Source: Lewinellaceae bacterium
Lineage (GTDB): Bacteria > Bacteroidota > Bacteroidia > Chitinophagales > Saprospiraceae
NCBI GenBank assembly: GCA_016710765.1
Contig: JADJUJ010000004.1
Coordinates: 380,001 to 444,000, forward strand
Reading direction: 5' to 3'
Length of the DNA stretch: 64,000 bases
The position numbers and the translations under genes are program-made. Shown piece after piece: positions 18,889 through 27,498 of this stretch. How positions within the stretch are numbered: position 1 is the stretch's first letter; each line of letters starts with the position of its first letter. Below the pieces are notes generated by a model. It was not told the DNA's origin. It worked only from the letters and a program-made list of their open reading frames with translations, and searched no databases.

Positions 18889-19395
18889 TTGAATACCAAA
18901 CGCCTGCAATTAACCCTGTTTGTTGAAGCACACAATGCTGTACCATTGGAAAAAGTGCGCCGAGCCTTTAATCCTGCGCAATATGCGCTGATAAAGAGCC
19001 ATGTAACGCTGTGCAGAGAAGACGAGATAGCGCCTTTGGAACAAGTAAAAATGAATCTGGTGCAACTGGTATTTCCCAAGCTCAGTATTGATTTCGGCCC
19101 GCCCGTTCGGTTTGATGAGGGTCGCGGGGTATTGCTTCCAGCCTTTGGCCCAAATGAAATTTTTCATCAACTTAGAAGCCATATTTTACAAGGCATAATC
19201 AGAACACCCAGGCGCCACGAACCGCACATCACCCTGATGCACCCGCGAAATTCAATTTGTACAGATGTTATTTTTGCTCAGCTACAGACCACCGTTTTCC
19301 CCTCTTCAATGGTATTTAAACGCATTAGCCTTATTGAACAGGAAATTGGAATGCCCTGGAGCATCCTGGAAACCTTTGATCTCGGCGACGACTAA
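18889..19395 (+). CDS. 2'-5' RNA ligase / 2H phosphoesterase-like protein
   Basis: A 168-residue protein with the two H-x-T/S motifs of the 2H superfamily: SHVTL near residue 43 and PHITLMHP near 109. These enzymes act on cyclic phosphates or 2'-5' bonds in RNA and nucleotides. There is no ATG; TTG 18889 is the only plausible start. The sequence TAAATTTG (18884-18891), a perfect -7 box, overlaps this start, so either the transcript is nearly leaderless, the box is chance, or the true start was lost to a base error. It stands alone between a terminator and the convergent carotenoid gene. Confidence 0.8.
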   Translation: MNTKRLQLTLFVEAHNAVPLEKVRRAFNPAQYALIKSHVTLCREDEIAPLEQVKMNLVQLVFPKLSIDFGPPVRFDEGRGVLLPAFGPNEIFHQLRSHILQGIIRTPRRHEPHITLMHPRNSICTDVIFAQLQTTVFPSSMVFKRISLIEQEIGMPWSILETFDLGDD

Positions 19396-19554
19396 AACGT
19401 GTTCGTATTTAATATTTTGGCGCCTGGTTGGCCAATTTTCTTCTGCTCGTCGTTATTTTTTAGACCCGGATTACCCGTATACGAATCTAAAAAATGCCTT
19501 GATCAAAACAAAATTTGCCTACCCAGCCATCCAAATGTTAAATCCTGACACGTT

Positions 19555-20268
19555 CTAAAACCAAGCCCCAGGCAACGGATTTTTGCCCTCCCAAACACCA
19601 GTAGATTTATAGGGTTGAAACCGGGAAAACAACTCCTCTTTGTACCAGTTCAGGTCCCTGGTTTTTTTGATGGCCATTTGATGCTCCACACTTTGGTAAG
19701 CAAATTTTTTGACCGACTCCAGGTCCTGCCACAAACTGAAGGTAGCCATCTGCACAATGGGAACTTCGCCAACGCCCTTGGTGAACAGCAAGCCCTCGCT
19801 AGCGCTCAGGGGCTTCTGGGAGCTTGGCACATAGCGCCAAAAGTGAAAAAGCTGACTGATTTTTATCGTAGCCCTGGTGATCACCGCAATATGTGAATTA
19901 TCAGGATCCAGGGTACCGCTTTTCTGAAATGGGTTTCCACCCGACCAGCTGCCCCCTGCCGAAATACTCTTCATGTAAAGGGTCCATTGCTCCTCGGTAT
20001 GCGCCCGGTATTGCTTCACCAACGCACTTTCTTCAAAAAACAAATCTGCCTGCTCCGGGCTGTCCCACACCTGTAAAAGACTGTACACCGACCAGTCGGG
20101 AAAAGGGTTAAACCCAAGCCCTCGTCCGCTCCCCATGAGTTTGTAAAAATGCAAACCACTAACTTTGGCCAGTGCTGCATGTGCAAATTGCATCATCAGG
20201 AAAGCCCAAAATTTGTTTTTCAACCCCTTGTATCGAAAAAAAGTAATCGTGGTAACTTGTTGGCTCAT
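19555..20268 (-). CDS. CrtA-like carotenoid monooxygenase (spheroidene monooxygenase family)
   Basis: A 237-residue protein of the spheroidene monooxygenase (CrtA) family, recognised by the FFRYKG start, the SVYSLLQVWD segment and the RDLNWYKEELFSRFQP tail. In phototrophs CrtA adds a keto group at C-2 of acyclic carotenoids. A crtA-related gene in a myxol-producing flavobacterium is known to act as a carotenoid 2-hydroxylase. Here it lies head to head with crtD and cruF (143-base gap), so a 2-hydroxylation in myxol-type synthesis is the best inference. Mainly soluble with a short hydrophobic stretch near residues 18-30. Confidence 0.85.
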   Translation of the reverse strand: MSQQVTTITFFRYKGLKNKFWAFLMMQFAHAALAKVSGLHFYKLMGSGRGLGFNPFPDWSVYSLLQVWDSPEQADLFFEESALVKQYRAHTEEQWTLYMKSISAGGSWSGGNPFQKSGTLDPDNSHIAVITRATIKISQLFHFWRYVPSSQKPLSASEGLLFTKGVGEVPIVQMATFSLWQDLESVKKFAYQSVEHQMAIKKTRDLNWYKEELFSRFQPYKSTGVWEGKNPLPGAWF

Positions 20269-20411
20269 ACTTATAATTATCGCGTTTAATACAACAGATC
20301 CGGGTTGATATGGTTGCTCATTGTTCCTTCCGGAGGGTAAAAACTAAACAATAGCGCCCTAAACTGGTTATTTGTGGAACCAAAGTTCAAACTTTTAAAC
20401 AACTCCATTTC

Positions 20412-21881
20412 ATGGCAAAGGCGATCATCATCGGTTCCGGTATTGCGGGCATAGCAAGTGCCCTCCGCCTGCGACAAAAAGGATACGACGTGGTGGTGTT
20501 TGAAGCCAATGCCTACGCTGGCGGTAAGTTGCATGCTTTTGACCGCCAGGGTTACCGGTTTGATTTTGGTCCCTCGCTGTTTACCATGCCGCATTTGGTA
20601 GATGAACTTTTTGAACTGTATGGGGTGGACCCGAAAACCCGATTTGAGTACATCCGGAAAGACCAGGTTTGCAATTATTTTTGGGACGACGGCACTACCT
20701 TCTCGGTTGCTGCCGACGAAAACACGTTCGTCGAACAGGCGGCGGAAAAATTCGATACGCCCGCAGAAAATTTGCGCCGTTACCTTGCCCGGAACAAAAA
20801 AAAATACGAACTCACTGCCAATATTTTCCTGAACAAATCACTGCACAAGTGGCGCACTTATTGGTCGGCTGAAACGCTTCACTCCTTGTTGCAGGCGCAC
20901 AAACTGCACATTTCCAGCACCCTGAATGCCGTCAACGAACATTACTTTGACAGCCCTAAACTGGTGCAGTTGTTCAACCGCTACGCCACCTACAACGGTT
21001 CGTCGCCTTATGCTACGCCAGGCATCATGTCGATGATTCCCCACCTGGAAATGCATTTTGGTACCTTTTTCCCAAAAGAGGGCATGCACGACATTTCCCA
21101 GAGCCTGTTCCGTTTTGCGCAGGAGCAAGGTGTACAGTTTCATTTTGAGGAAGCGGTTACAGCCATTGATCACGATGACCACACGGTTCGGGGAGTCACC
21201 ACCGAAAAAGGGCAGTACCCAGCCGATCTGGTGGTCACCAACATGGATGTATTTTCTACTTTTAACAAATTGCTGCCCACGGCAAAACAGCCCAGAAAAG
21301 TGTTGCAACAAGAGCGCTCTAGCTCCGCAATCATTTTTTACTGGGGCATTGAAAAAACTTTCCCCGCACTCGACCTGCACAATATTTTCTTTTCCTCCGA
21401 CTACCAGCAGGAGTTTGACCACATTTTCAAGCAAAAAAACTTGTATGCCGATCCTACTGTCTACATCAACATTACCAGCAAGGATAAACCCGATGATGCT
21501 CCAGCGGGTTGTGAAAACTGGTTTGTGATGATCAATGCGCCCGGTAACTTTGAACAAGATTGGGAAGCGCTGCTGCAACAGGCACGCAGCAACATTATCC
21601 GGAAACTCAATGCCATCTTAAAGGTCAACCTGGAAGATTATATCCGGACTGAAGACATTATTGACCCACGGACCATAGAAAGCATGACCAGTTCTCACCG
21701 GGGCTCCCTGTATGGCACCTCGAGCAATTCGAAGTTTGCCGCCTTTCTGCGCCACCCTAATTTCTCCCGGCAGTTCGACAATTTGTACTTTTGCGGTGGC
21801 TCTGTGCATCCGGGCGGCGGCATTCCACTCTGCTTGTTGTCGGCCAAGATTGCCACAGATCAAATTCCATCACAAAAGTAA
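20412..21881 (+). CDS. crtD: Carotenoid 3,4-desaturase, CrtD type (phytoene desaturase superfamily)
   Basis: A 489-residue flavoprotein with the FAD-binding GSGIAGIASALRL at residues 8-20 and the C-terminal CrtI-family signature YFCGGSVHPGGGIPLC. Phytoene desaturases (CrtI) and 1-hydroxycarotenoid 3,4-desaturases (CrtD) share this fold. I favour CrtD because the next gene, 2 bases away, is a CruF-type 1,2-hydratase that supplies the 1-hydroxy substrate, and because no phytoene synthase gene is present. It would introduce the 3,4 double bond in the acyclic end at the membrane. Biochemical proof cannot be had from sequence alone; a CrtI role is the alternative. Confidence 0.85.
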   Translation: MAKAIIIGSGIAGIASALRLRQKGYDVVVFEANAYAGGKLHAFDRQGYRFDFGPSLFTMPHLVDELFELYGVDPKTRFEYIRKDQVCNYFWDDGTTFSVAADENTFVEQAAEKFDTPAENLRRYLARNKKKYELTANIFLNKSLHKWRTYWSAETLHSLLQAHKLHISSTLNAVNEHYFDSPKLVQLFNRYATYNGSSPYATPGIMSMIPHLEMHFGTFFPKEGMHDISQSLFRFAQEQGVQFHFEEAVTAIDHDDHTVRGVTTEKGQYPADLVVTNMDVFSTFNKLLPTAKQPRKVLQQERSSSAIIFYWGIEKTFPALDLHNIFFSSDYQQEFDHIFKQKNLYADPTVYINITSKDKPDDAPAGCENWFVMINAPGNFEQDWEALLQQARSNIIRKLNAILKVNLEDYIRTEDIIDPRTIESMTSSHRGSLYGTSSNSKFAAFLRHPNFSRQFDNLYFCGGSVHPGGGIPLCLLSAKIATDQIPSQK

Positions 21882-21883
21882 AA

Positions 21884-22534
21884 TTGGTGCTCAACACGCA
21901 TTTCATCAATAAAAAAAACGCATCCATCTTTACCGTCTGGTTGTTCCACCTTTCGGCACTGATTGGCATTTACCTGGGACACTTCGATTGGTTTATTGCT
22001 AAAACGCCCATAAACCTGCTGGTGCTGAGCGCCCTGCTCGTCCTCAATTTCCCGATTGATACCCCAAAAAAACTCGGTATTGCAGCCGTGTTTTTCTTTG
22101 CCGGTATGGCGATCGAATGGGTGGGCGTGCATTATGGCTTTTTGTTCGGGGAGTACGTGTATGGCGCCAATTTGGGAATTAAAATAGATGGCGTTCCGTT
22201 GCTCATTGGCGTCAACTGGGCTTTGCTGACCTTCGCCAGCGCAGCCATTGCAGCCCGTATTTTTAGGCATCCAGCGGCCAAAATTCTTTTCGGGGCCGCT
22301 TTGATGGTTTTTTTGGACTTGTTTATTGAAGTTGCTGCCCCCCCGCTCGACTTCTGGATCTGGACGCTGGGCGATGCGCCGCTCAGAAATTACGTCAGCT
22401 GGTTTGGCTTCGCCGCGTTGTTCCACCTCATTTATCACCGATCCAGGATAAAGGGAGACTTTACTTTTTCCCTCCACCTTTACCTCGCGCAGTTGGTATT
22501 TTTTGCCTACTTCTTTGGGGTGTATCGTTTGTAA
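21884..22534 (+). CDS. cruF: CruF-like carotenoid 1,2-hydratase (DUF422 family)
   Basis: About 216 residues with six or seven membrane helices and family motifs GMAIEWVGVHYGFLFGEYVYG and PLLIGVNWAL. The CruF family hydrates the terminal double bond of acyclic carotenoid ends and is used for saproxanthin and myxol in flavobacteria and cyanobacteria. No ATG exists; the start is TTG 21884 or GTG 21887, 2-5 bases after the crtD stop, consistent with coupled translation. A PhyH-like oxygenase follows after 16 bases. Together the three genes form one operon. Confidence 0.85.
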   Translation: MVLNTHFINKKNASIFTVWLFHLSALIGIYLGHFDWFIAKTPINLLVLSALLVLNFPIDTPKKLGIAAVFFFAGMAIEWVGVHYGFLFGEYVYGANLGIKIDGVPLLIGVNWALLTFASAAIAARIFRHPAAKILFGAALMVFLDLFIEVAAPPLDFWIWTLGDAPLRNYVSWFGFAALFHLIYHRSRIKGDFTFSLHLYLAQLVFFAYFFGVYRL

Positions 22535-22550
22535 CTCAGAAGATACTGCT

Positions 22551-23348
22551 ATGTTGGACACCGCGTATTCCTTAACCACCGAACAAATTGCATTTTATCA
22601 AAAAAACGCCTTTATCAAATTAAAGGAGGTGTTGAGTGCTGCCGAAATTGTCCATTTCAATGCCATCATAACAAAAAAGGTGGCTGCTTTAAATACCAGG
22701 ATTATACCGCTTGAAAAAAGGGATACCTATGGCAAGGCATTTTTGCAACTGTTCAACCTTTGGACTGAAGACGAACAGATCAGGGCCTTGATTTTCAGCA
22801 AACGACTGGCCAAAATTGCTGCCGATCTGATGCAAGTGAAGGGGGTGCGATTGTACCACGATCAGGCACTCTTTAAAGAGCCTGGTGGAGGCATCACGCC
22901 CTGGCATGCCGACCAACATTATTGGCCTCTGGCCACCGAGAAAACCGTGACAGCCTGGATTCCATTACAGGCCACCCCACTTGAAATGGGGCCGCTTGAA
23001 TTCAGTGCCGGGAGCCAGTCCATCCTGGCGGGTCGCGAACTTTCCATCAGCGATGAGAGTGAAACCATCATCAAGGAAAATTTACGCATCAACCATTTTC
23101 AACACGTCATTGAGCCTTTTGATGTTGGGGAAGTGAGCTTTCATTCCGGATGGGTTTTCCACCGGGCTGGCGCCAACGCAAGCGATGTTACCAGAAAAGT
23201 TATGACCATTATTTACATGGACAAAGACATGACACTGAAGGCACCTGAAAATAGCAGTCAACAGAACGATTGGAACACCTGGTGCCAGGGCGCCAGGGTC
23301 GGCGAATTTATTCAAACACCGCTGAATCCGGTACTATACGAAACATAA
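22551..23348 (+). CDS. Phytanoyl-CoA dioxygenase-family Fe(II)/2-oxoglutarate oxygenase
   Basis: A 265-residue soluble protein of the PhyH family. The iron-binding facial triad is visible: H119-x-D121 in WHADQHYW and H204 in FHRAGANAS. PhyH enzymes hydroxylate acyl-CoAs, ectoine, or many secondary metabolites. The gene begins 16 bases after cruF and closes the carotenoid operon, so a carotenoid-tailoring hydroxylation is possible, though I know of no characterised carotenoid PhyH enzyme. Fatty-acid or other substrates cannot be excluded. Length is normal for the family. Confidence 0.85.
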   Translation: MLDTAYSLTTEQIAFYQKNAFIKLKEVLSAAEIVHFNAIITKKVAALNTRIIPLEKRDTYGKAFLQLFNLWTEDEQIRALIFSKRLAKIAADLMQVKGVRLYHDQALFKEPGGGITPWHADQHYWPLATEKTVTAWIPLQATPLEMGPLEFSAGSQSILAGRELSISDESETIIKENLRINHFQHVIEPFDVGEVSFHSGWVFHRAGANASDVTRKVMTIIYMDKDMTLKAPENSSQQNDWNTWCQGARVGEFIQTPLNPVLYET

Positions 23349-23405
23349 ATTCAAGCCTTTCTTTTCTAGGTCGGAGTAACCATCTTTCATATTCAAAAAA
23401 ATTAC

Positions 23406-23975
23406 ATGGCAACCATACAAGACCTCATTCGCCGTTGGCGCTCCATTTTTCCCAAAACTTACGTTCAGGACAAGCCTGTTGATCGCGCCACCCTCGAAGC
23501 CTTGCTGGAATCGGCCAACTGGGCGCCTACCCACCGCCTGACCGAGCCCTGGCGCTTTGTGGTTTTTCACAGCGCGGAAAGCCGGGACCAACTTGGAAGT
23601 TACCTTTCAGCATATTACCAACAGCACACGTCACCCGAGATTTTTTCTGAAGAAAAATTCCTAAAAAACGGCGAAAACCCTTGCCGTTCGGGGGCCGTCA
23701 TTGCCATTGTCATGCAGCGCGACCCGGAAGAAAGGATACCGGAATTTGAAGAAATCGCCGCCGTTTCTATGGCAGTGCAAAACATGTGGCTGCATTGCAC
23801 CGAACTCGGGCTGGGCTGCTACTGGAGTTCGCCAAAAGCGGCACTCGAAGCCGATACCTTCCTGGGTCTCGAACCCGGCCAGCGCTGCCTCGGCCTGTTC
23901 TACCTTGGCTGGCACAACATGCCGGAAATACCAGGAAAACGCAGCCCCGTTGAGGAAAAGACACAATGGCGCTAA
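23406..23975 (+). CDS. Nitroreductase family flavoprotein (YdjA-like)
   Basis: A 189-residue FMN-dependent oxidoreductase. Visible family features are the N-terminal RRWRSIFPKTY (FMN phosphate-binding Arg cluster), ANWAPTHRLTEPWRFVVF and LGLGCYWSSP. It resembles the small homodimeric YdjA-like nitroreductases that reduce nitro groups, quinones or enones with NAD(P)H. It is 57 bases downstream of the PhyH-like gene, on the same strand, and may or may not share its transcript. Natural substrate unknown. Confidence 0.9.
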   Translation: MATIQDLIRRWRSIFPKTYVQDKPVDRATLEALLESANWAPTHRLTEPWRFVVFHSAESRDQLGSYLSAYYQQHTSPEIFSEEKFLKNGENPCRSGAVIAIVMQRDPEERIPEFEEIAAVSMAVQNMWLHCTELGLGCYWSSPKAALEADTFLGLEPGQRCLGLFYLGWHNMPEIPGKRSPVEEKTQWR

Positions 23976-24057
23976 AACTGGGCCGCCAACCCAGTACACC
24001 ACTTTCTATTTTTTAACCCTCCCCGCAAAATATTTTTCCGCAGGTTGGGGAATATGA

Positions 24058-24065
24058 TATTTTTG
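24058..24065 (+). promoter_or_regulatory. -7 box TATTTTTG upstream of the duplicated beta-barrel gene
   Basis: An exact TAnnTTTG match, 60 bases before the ATG at 24126. The -33 element is not clear. Confidence 0.5.
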
Positions 24066-24125
24066 TCGGGCTTCCCCATGAGAAGATGTCAATCCTTTTC
24101 TCCTGATACTGAAACCTCAAAAAAC

Positions 24126-25325
24126 ATGAAAAACCTGCTATTTGCCTGGACCTTTGCCATCTTAGCACTTTTTGCCGCGAGCAATTCTTACGCCCAAACC
24201 CAAATCGAAACCAAAGTCGGATTGAGCCTTTTCGATATGAATTGGGTAGATGGGGGGCAAAATATCGATATTAAAATGGCTACCGGTATTTTGCTCGGCG
24301 CTAAAATTGATTTTGGATTATCAGATCACCTCAAGCTTAGTACCGGATTGGAAGTCATTCAAAAAGGCGGAGACGTAAGACAGTTTGATACCGTTTATTT
24401 CCGTCCAAATTACTTGCAAATCCCAGTGCAGTTGTATTATCGCCAGGGCGGTTTTTTTGCAGGCGCCGGGCCTTACCTAGGCATTGGCTTGGGCGGAAGA
24501 TTCAAATACCTGGACAATGGTAAAACATACAATTTTCCACTCACCTGGAGTGCGGATCAGGATGCCATTTACCAAAGAGTAGATATTGGCGGGACCCTGG
24601 AAGCTGGCTACCAACTAAGAAAGATCCGCGTTACAGCCTCCTACGGTTTCAGCATGGTAAACAATGCCTCTGCGATGTTCCGCGATGAAAACAAGGTGCA
24701 CCACAAGAATTTTGGTATCTCACTCGGGTATGTTTGGGGAAAGAACCCTGTTAAAATTGCGCTTCCAGTACAGCTGATCGCAAAGGCTGGTTTGAATATA
24801 GCCGATATGGATATTAACACCAATGGCAAAGATATTGACATCAAGACGACGCCTGGCTTCGTTGTCGGAACGACGGCGGAGTTCAGTTTGTCCCGAAAAC
24901 TGGGACTGGGTCTTGGCTTGGAACTTAGTCAAAAAGGGGGTATCCGGGAGGATCTTGACACAACGTATTACTACCCAATCTATCTGCAATTTCCCGTACA
25001 GTTGTTTTTCCACCACGGTGGATTTTTTGTGGGAGCCGGTCCGTACCTGGGTGTCGGTATTGGAGGCAGTGTAAACACCCGGGCAATGCGTTCCATCCTT
25101 ATTGAACAAGCGGAATTCAACAACACCCCGAGGGCAAGTTTCAGACGCCTGGATGTTGGTGCTGGCCTAGAAGTCGGCTACCAGTTTGGGCGCTTTCTTA
25201 CATCCGCCTCCTACAGCTTAAGCCTGAGCAACAATGCCCCTGAATTATACGGCGATGCCCTTAACATTCGGCATCGGGTGTTCGGCATTTCATTGGGCTA
25301 CGTTTTTAAGAAAAAGCAGGAATGA
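24126..25325 (+). CDS. Outer-membrane beta-barrel protein with two tandem barrel domains
   Basis: A 399-residue protein with a signal peptide (to about residue 23, YAQT). The mature part is two homologous halves of about 185 residues. Both start KVGLSLFDM / KAGLNIADM, share NIDIK / DIDIK followed by TGI / PGF, then LGLGLELSQKGG-type, YLQIPVQLYY / YLQFPVQLFF, GGFFAGAGPYLGIG / GGFFVGAGPYLGVG and end FGISLGYV. Each half resembles a PorT/OMP_b-brl single 8-strand barrel. The protein is therefore either two barrels or one fused larger barrel. Function is unknown. I chose ATG 24126 over the longer reading because it starts the signal peptide. Confidence 0.85.
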   Translation: MKNLLFAWTFAILALFAASNSYAQTQIETKVGLSLFDMNWVDGGQNIDIKMATGILLGAKIDFGLSDHLKLSTGLEVIQKGGDVRQFDTVYFRPNYLQIPVQLYYRQGGFFAGAGPYLGIGLGGRFKYLDNGKTYNFPLTWSADQDAIYQRVDIGGTLEAGYQLRKIRVTASYGFSMVNNASAMFRDENKVHHKNFGISLGYVWGKNPVKIALPVQLIAKAGLNIADMDINTNGKDIDIKTTPGFVVGTTAEFSLSRKLGLGLGLELSQKGGIREDLDTTYYYPIYLQFPVQLFFHHGGFFVGAGPYLGVGIGGSVNTRAMRSILIEQAEFNNTPRASFRRLDVGAGLEVGYQFGRFLTSASYSLSLSNNAPELYGDALNIRHRVFGISLGYVFKKKQE

Positions 25326-25358
25326 GCCGTGCGTTATGAGAAGGCTCCGTTAAATTGT

Positions 25359-25366
25359 TAATTTTG
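25359..25366 (+). promoter_or_regulatory. -7 box TAATTTTG upstream of the conserved unknown protein
   Basis: An exact TAnnTTTG match 57 bases before the GTG at 25423. The surrounding gap also holds an imperfect inverted repeat built on GTGCGTTATGAG / CTCATAAC...CGCAC (about 25329-25411). Confidence 0.55.
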
Positions 25367-25422
25367 CGGACGAACTGTGCGGATCGCGCGCATAACTCAT
25401 AACCCATAACGCACAATTCACT

Positions 25423-26817
25423 GTGACCCTCCGTATTCTAGAAACCGAGCAAAAGGCCCTCGAGATCAACCTGGATGAGCACATCTATGGCGCCTTTGCC
25501 GAAATCGGGGCCGGGCAAGAGGTGGCACGGCATTTCTTCCAGGTTGGCGCCGCTGCAGGCACCATCGCCAAAACCATGAGTGCCTACGACAAAACCGTGT
25601 CGGACAAAATTTACGGCCCGGAAGCCAAAGGCCGCTACGTCTGCGAAGCCCGACTGTACAAAATGCTCCAGCATGAGTACGACCTACTCAGTGAACGCTT
25701 GCGCGAGGAACGGCCACATCAAAACTTCTTTGCCTTTGCGGATACGGTTTCAGCCATCAATTATACCAAAACCAACCGGGGAAATGGCTGGATGGGACTG
25801 CGGTTTCAGCTCCATCCCAACGCAACGCCCAACGATCTGGTATTGCATGTGCGCCTGCTCGACAACGACAACCGGCTCCAGCAACAAGCCATTGGCATCC
25901 TGGGGGTAAATATGATTTATGGCGCTTTCCGGCATGCCAAAAATCCCGAAAACCTGATCATTTCACTGCTCGACAACCTGCACGACCGTGTAGCGATTGA
26001 CTTGGTTCGGCTGGACGGCCCCGATTTCCAGCAACTCGACAACCGCTTGATTTGCCTCTGGATGGTAAAACACGGCCTCAGTAACGTAGCGATTTTTGGC
26101 CCCGACCGCAAGAACCTTCACCCCAGCGAGTTTCTGTATAAAAAAGCCATCCTCATCGCACGGGGCAGCTACCGGCCACCTACGCTCGTGCAACAGGATA
26201 TGGTACGCAACGCTTACGCGCAATTCCAATCGGAGCCAGATGTTGACCCCAAGCGCACGTTTTTCCTCACCGAAATAACACTCGACAACCTGCGCGCCAG
26301 CACCAACCTGGATGAAAAAGACTTTATGGACCGCACAGATCTGCTCTGTGCCATGGGCCAAACGGTCATTCTCTCCAACTGCCTGCAACACAAAAAACTG
26401 ATCGCCTACTTCTCCGAATATAAAATCCACCACATTGGACTGGCCATGGGTATCCGGAAACTGAAAAACATCATCTGGGAAACGTTCGAATCCAATCCGC
26501 ACCACCTACTGGGTGCGTTTGGAGAACTTTTTCTGGGAAATGTTCGTTTCTATGTTTATCCGGCTAAAAAAGAAAATATCCAGGAGCTCATCACGATCCA
26601 CAACATCGACATCCCGCTGGAGATCCGCCACCTCTATCATCATATCCTGGATAACCGACATGTAGTACCTGTGGAGCATTTCAACCCCGATATCCTGCAT
26701 GTTTACCACAAAGATGTGTTGGGGATGATTCAACGCGGAGAAAAAGGCTGGGAAGAAAAAGTGCCCGCTGAAATGGTACAATTGATCAAGGAAAAACGTT
26801 TGTTTGGGTATGCCTGA
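25423..26817 (+). CDS. Conserved protein of unknown function (464 aa)
   Basis: A long cytoplasmic protein that I recognise as a conserved Bacteroidota type but whose function I do not know. Database labels such as 'TonB-dependent receptor' for this type would be wrong: there is no signal peptide or barrel. The most conserved-looking part is the N-terminus, IYGAFAEIGAGQEVARHFFQVGAAAGTIAKTMSAYD and RYVCEARL, while the C-terminus is helical. The start is GTG 25423; no ATG lies upstream in frame. It shares a promoter-containing gap with no neighbour and is followed 58 bases later by yqeY. Confidence 0.8.
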   Translation: MTLRILETEQKALEINLDEHIYGAFAEIGAGQEVARHFFQVGAAAGTIAKTMSAYDKTVSDKIYGPEAKGRYVCEARLYKMLQHEYDLLSERLREERPHQNFFAFADTVSAINYTKTNRGNGWMGLRFQLHPNATPNDLVLHVRLLDNDNRLQQQAIGILGVNMIYGAFRHAKNPENLIISLLDNLHDRVAIDLVRLDGPDFQQLDNRLICLWMVKHGLSNVAIFGPDRKNLHPSEFLYKKAILIARGSYRPPTLVQQDMVRNAYAQFQSEPDVDPKRTFFLTEITLDNLRASTNLDEKDFMDRTDLLCAMGQTVILSNCLQHKKLIAYFSEYKIHHIGLAMGIRKLKNIIWETFESNPHHLLGAFGELFLGNVRFYVYPAKKENIQELITIHNIDIPLEIRHLYHHILDNRHVVPVEHFNPDILHVYHKDVLGMIQRGEKGWEEKVPAEMVQLIKEKRLFGYA

Positions 26818-26875
26818 TTTTCAGCAGCAACAAACAACAGAAAAACACAATGCTTTAATACTTAAAGGATTAATA

Positions 26876-27324
26876 ATGACGCTCGAAGAAAAAATTAACA
26901 AAGACCTTATTGTAGCCATGAAGGCTAAAGAAGAAGTTGCCCTGCGCAGCATCCGTGCCATAAAAAGCGCTATTTTATTGGCCAAAACCGATGGCAGCGG
27001 ACAAGCCATTGACGAGGCCAAAGAAGTGGCCATGTTGCAAAAACTGGTCAAGTCACGCCAGGACTCTGCCGAGATATATGAAAAAACGACCGCCCGGAAC
27101 AAGCGAAAAGCGAACGGGAAGAAATCGATATCATCCGCCGCTACCTGCCCAAAATGCTGGAAGGCGCCGAATTGGAAGCTGTTATCCGCGACATTATTGC
27201 ACAGCTTGGCGCCAGCTCCCCAGCCGATATGGGCAAGGTAATGGGCGCTGCCAGCAAACAACTCACCGGTAAGGCCGAAGGCCGCGCGATATCGGAAATG
27301 GTGAAGAATCTGTTGGCGAATTAA
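26876..27324 (+). CDS. GatB/YqeY domain protein (frameshifted)
   Basis: A small helical protein of the YqeY family, related to the tRNA-binding tail of amidotransferase GatB. ATG 26876 starts MTLEEKINKDLIVAMKAKE; the family motif AIKSAILLAKTDG follows. The A run at 27081-27086 is one base short, which breaks the frame; adding one A gives NDRPEQAKSEREEIDIIRRYLPKML and the conserved tail GKVMGAASKQLTGKAEGRAIS, ending at 27324. Corrected length is about 149 residues, as expected. Function in tRNA or amidation is not established for free-standing YqeY proteins. Confidence 0.88.
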
Positions 27325-27393
27325 AGCTTAAATCGCGTATTTCCTCTCCCCTACGCGCGCCTATCGGACGCTCCTAAGTCTGCTCTACCCCTA

Positions 27394-27489
27394 CCCAACC
27401 CTAAACCCAACCCTAAACCCAACCCTAAACCCAACCCTAAACCCAACCCTAAACCCAACTCTAAACCCAACCCTAAACCCAACCCTAAA
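27394..27489. repeat. Tandem 12-bp repeat, 8 units (CCCAACCCTAAA)
   Basis: Eight head-to-tail units of CCCAACCCTAAA, with one C-to-T change in unit six (27454-27465). The array ends 9 bases before the lptB ATG and contains the telomere-like word CCCTAAACCC. It would be in or next to the leader of lptB. Confidence 0.95.
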
Positions 27490-27498
27490 CCCTCCTAT

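Noticed and set aside
20286..20594. Minus-strand ORF between the CrtA-like gene and crtD
   Set aside because: It overlaps the crtD start in antisense and has no coding character.
27081..27086. Programmed frameshifting in the A run of the YqeY gene
   Set aside because: No slippery heptamer with a following structure, and similar breaks occur in many unrelated genes here, so a read error is simpler.
27394..27489. CRISPR array
   Set aside because: Units are 12 bases head to tail without spacers.
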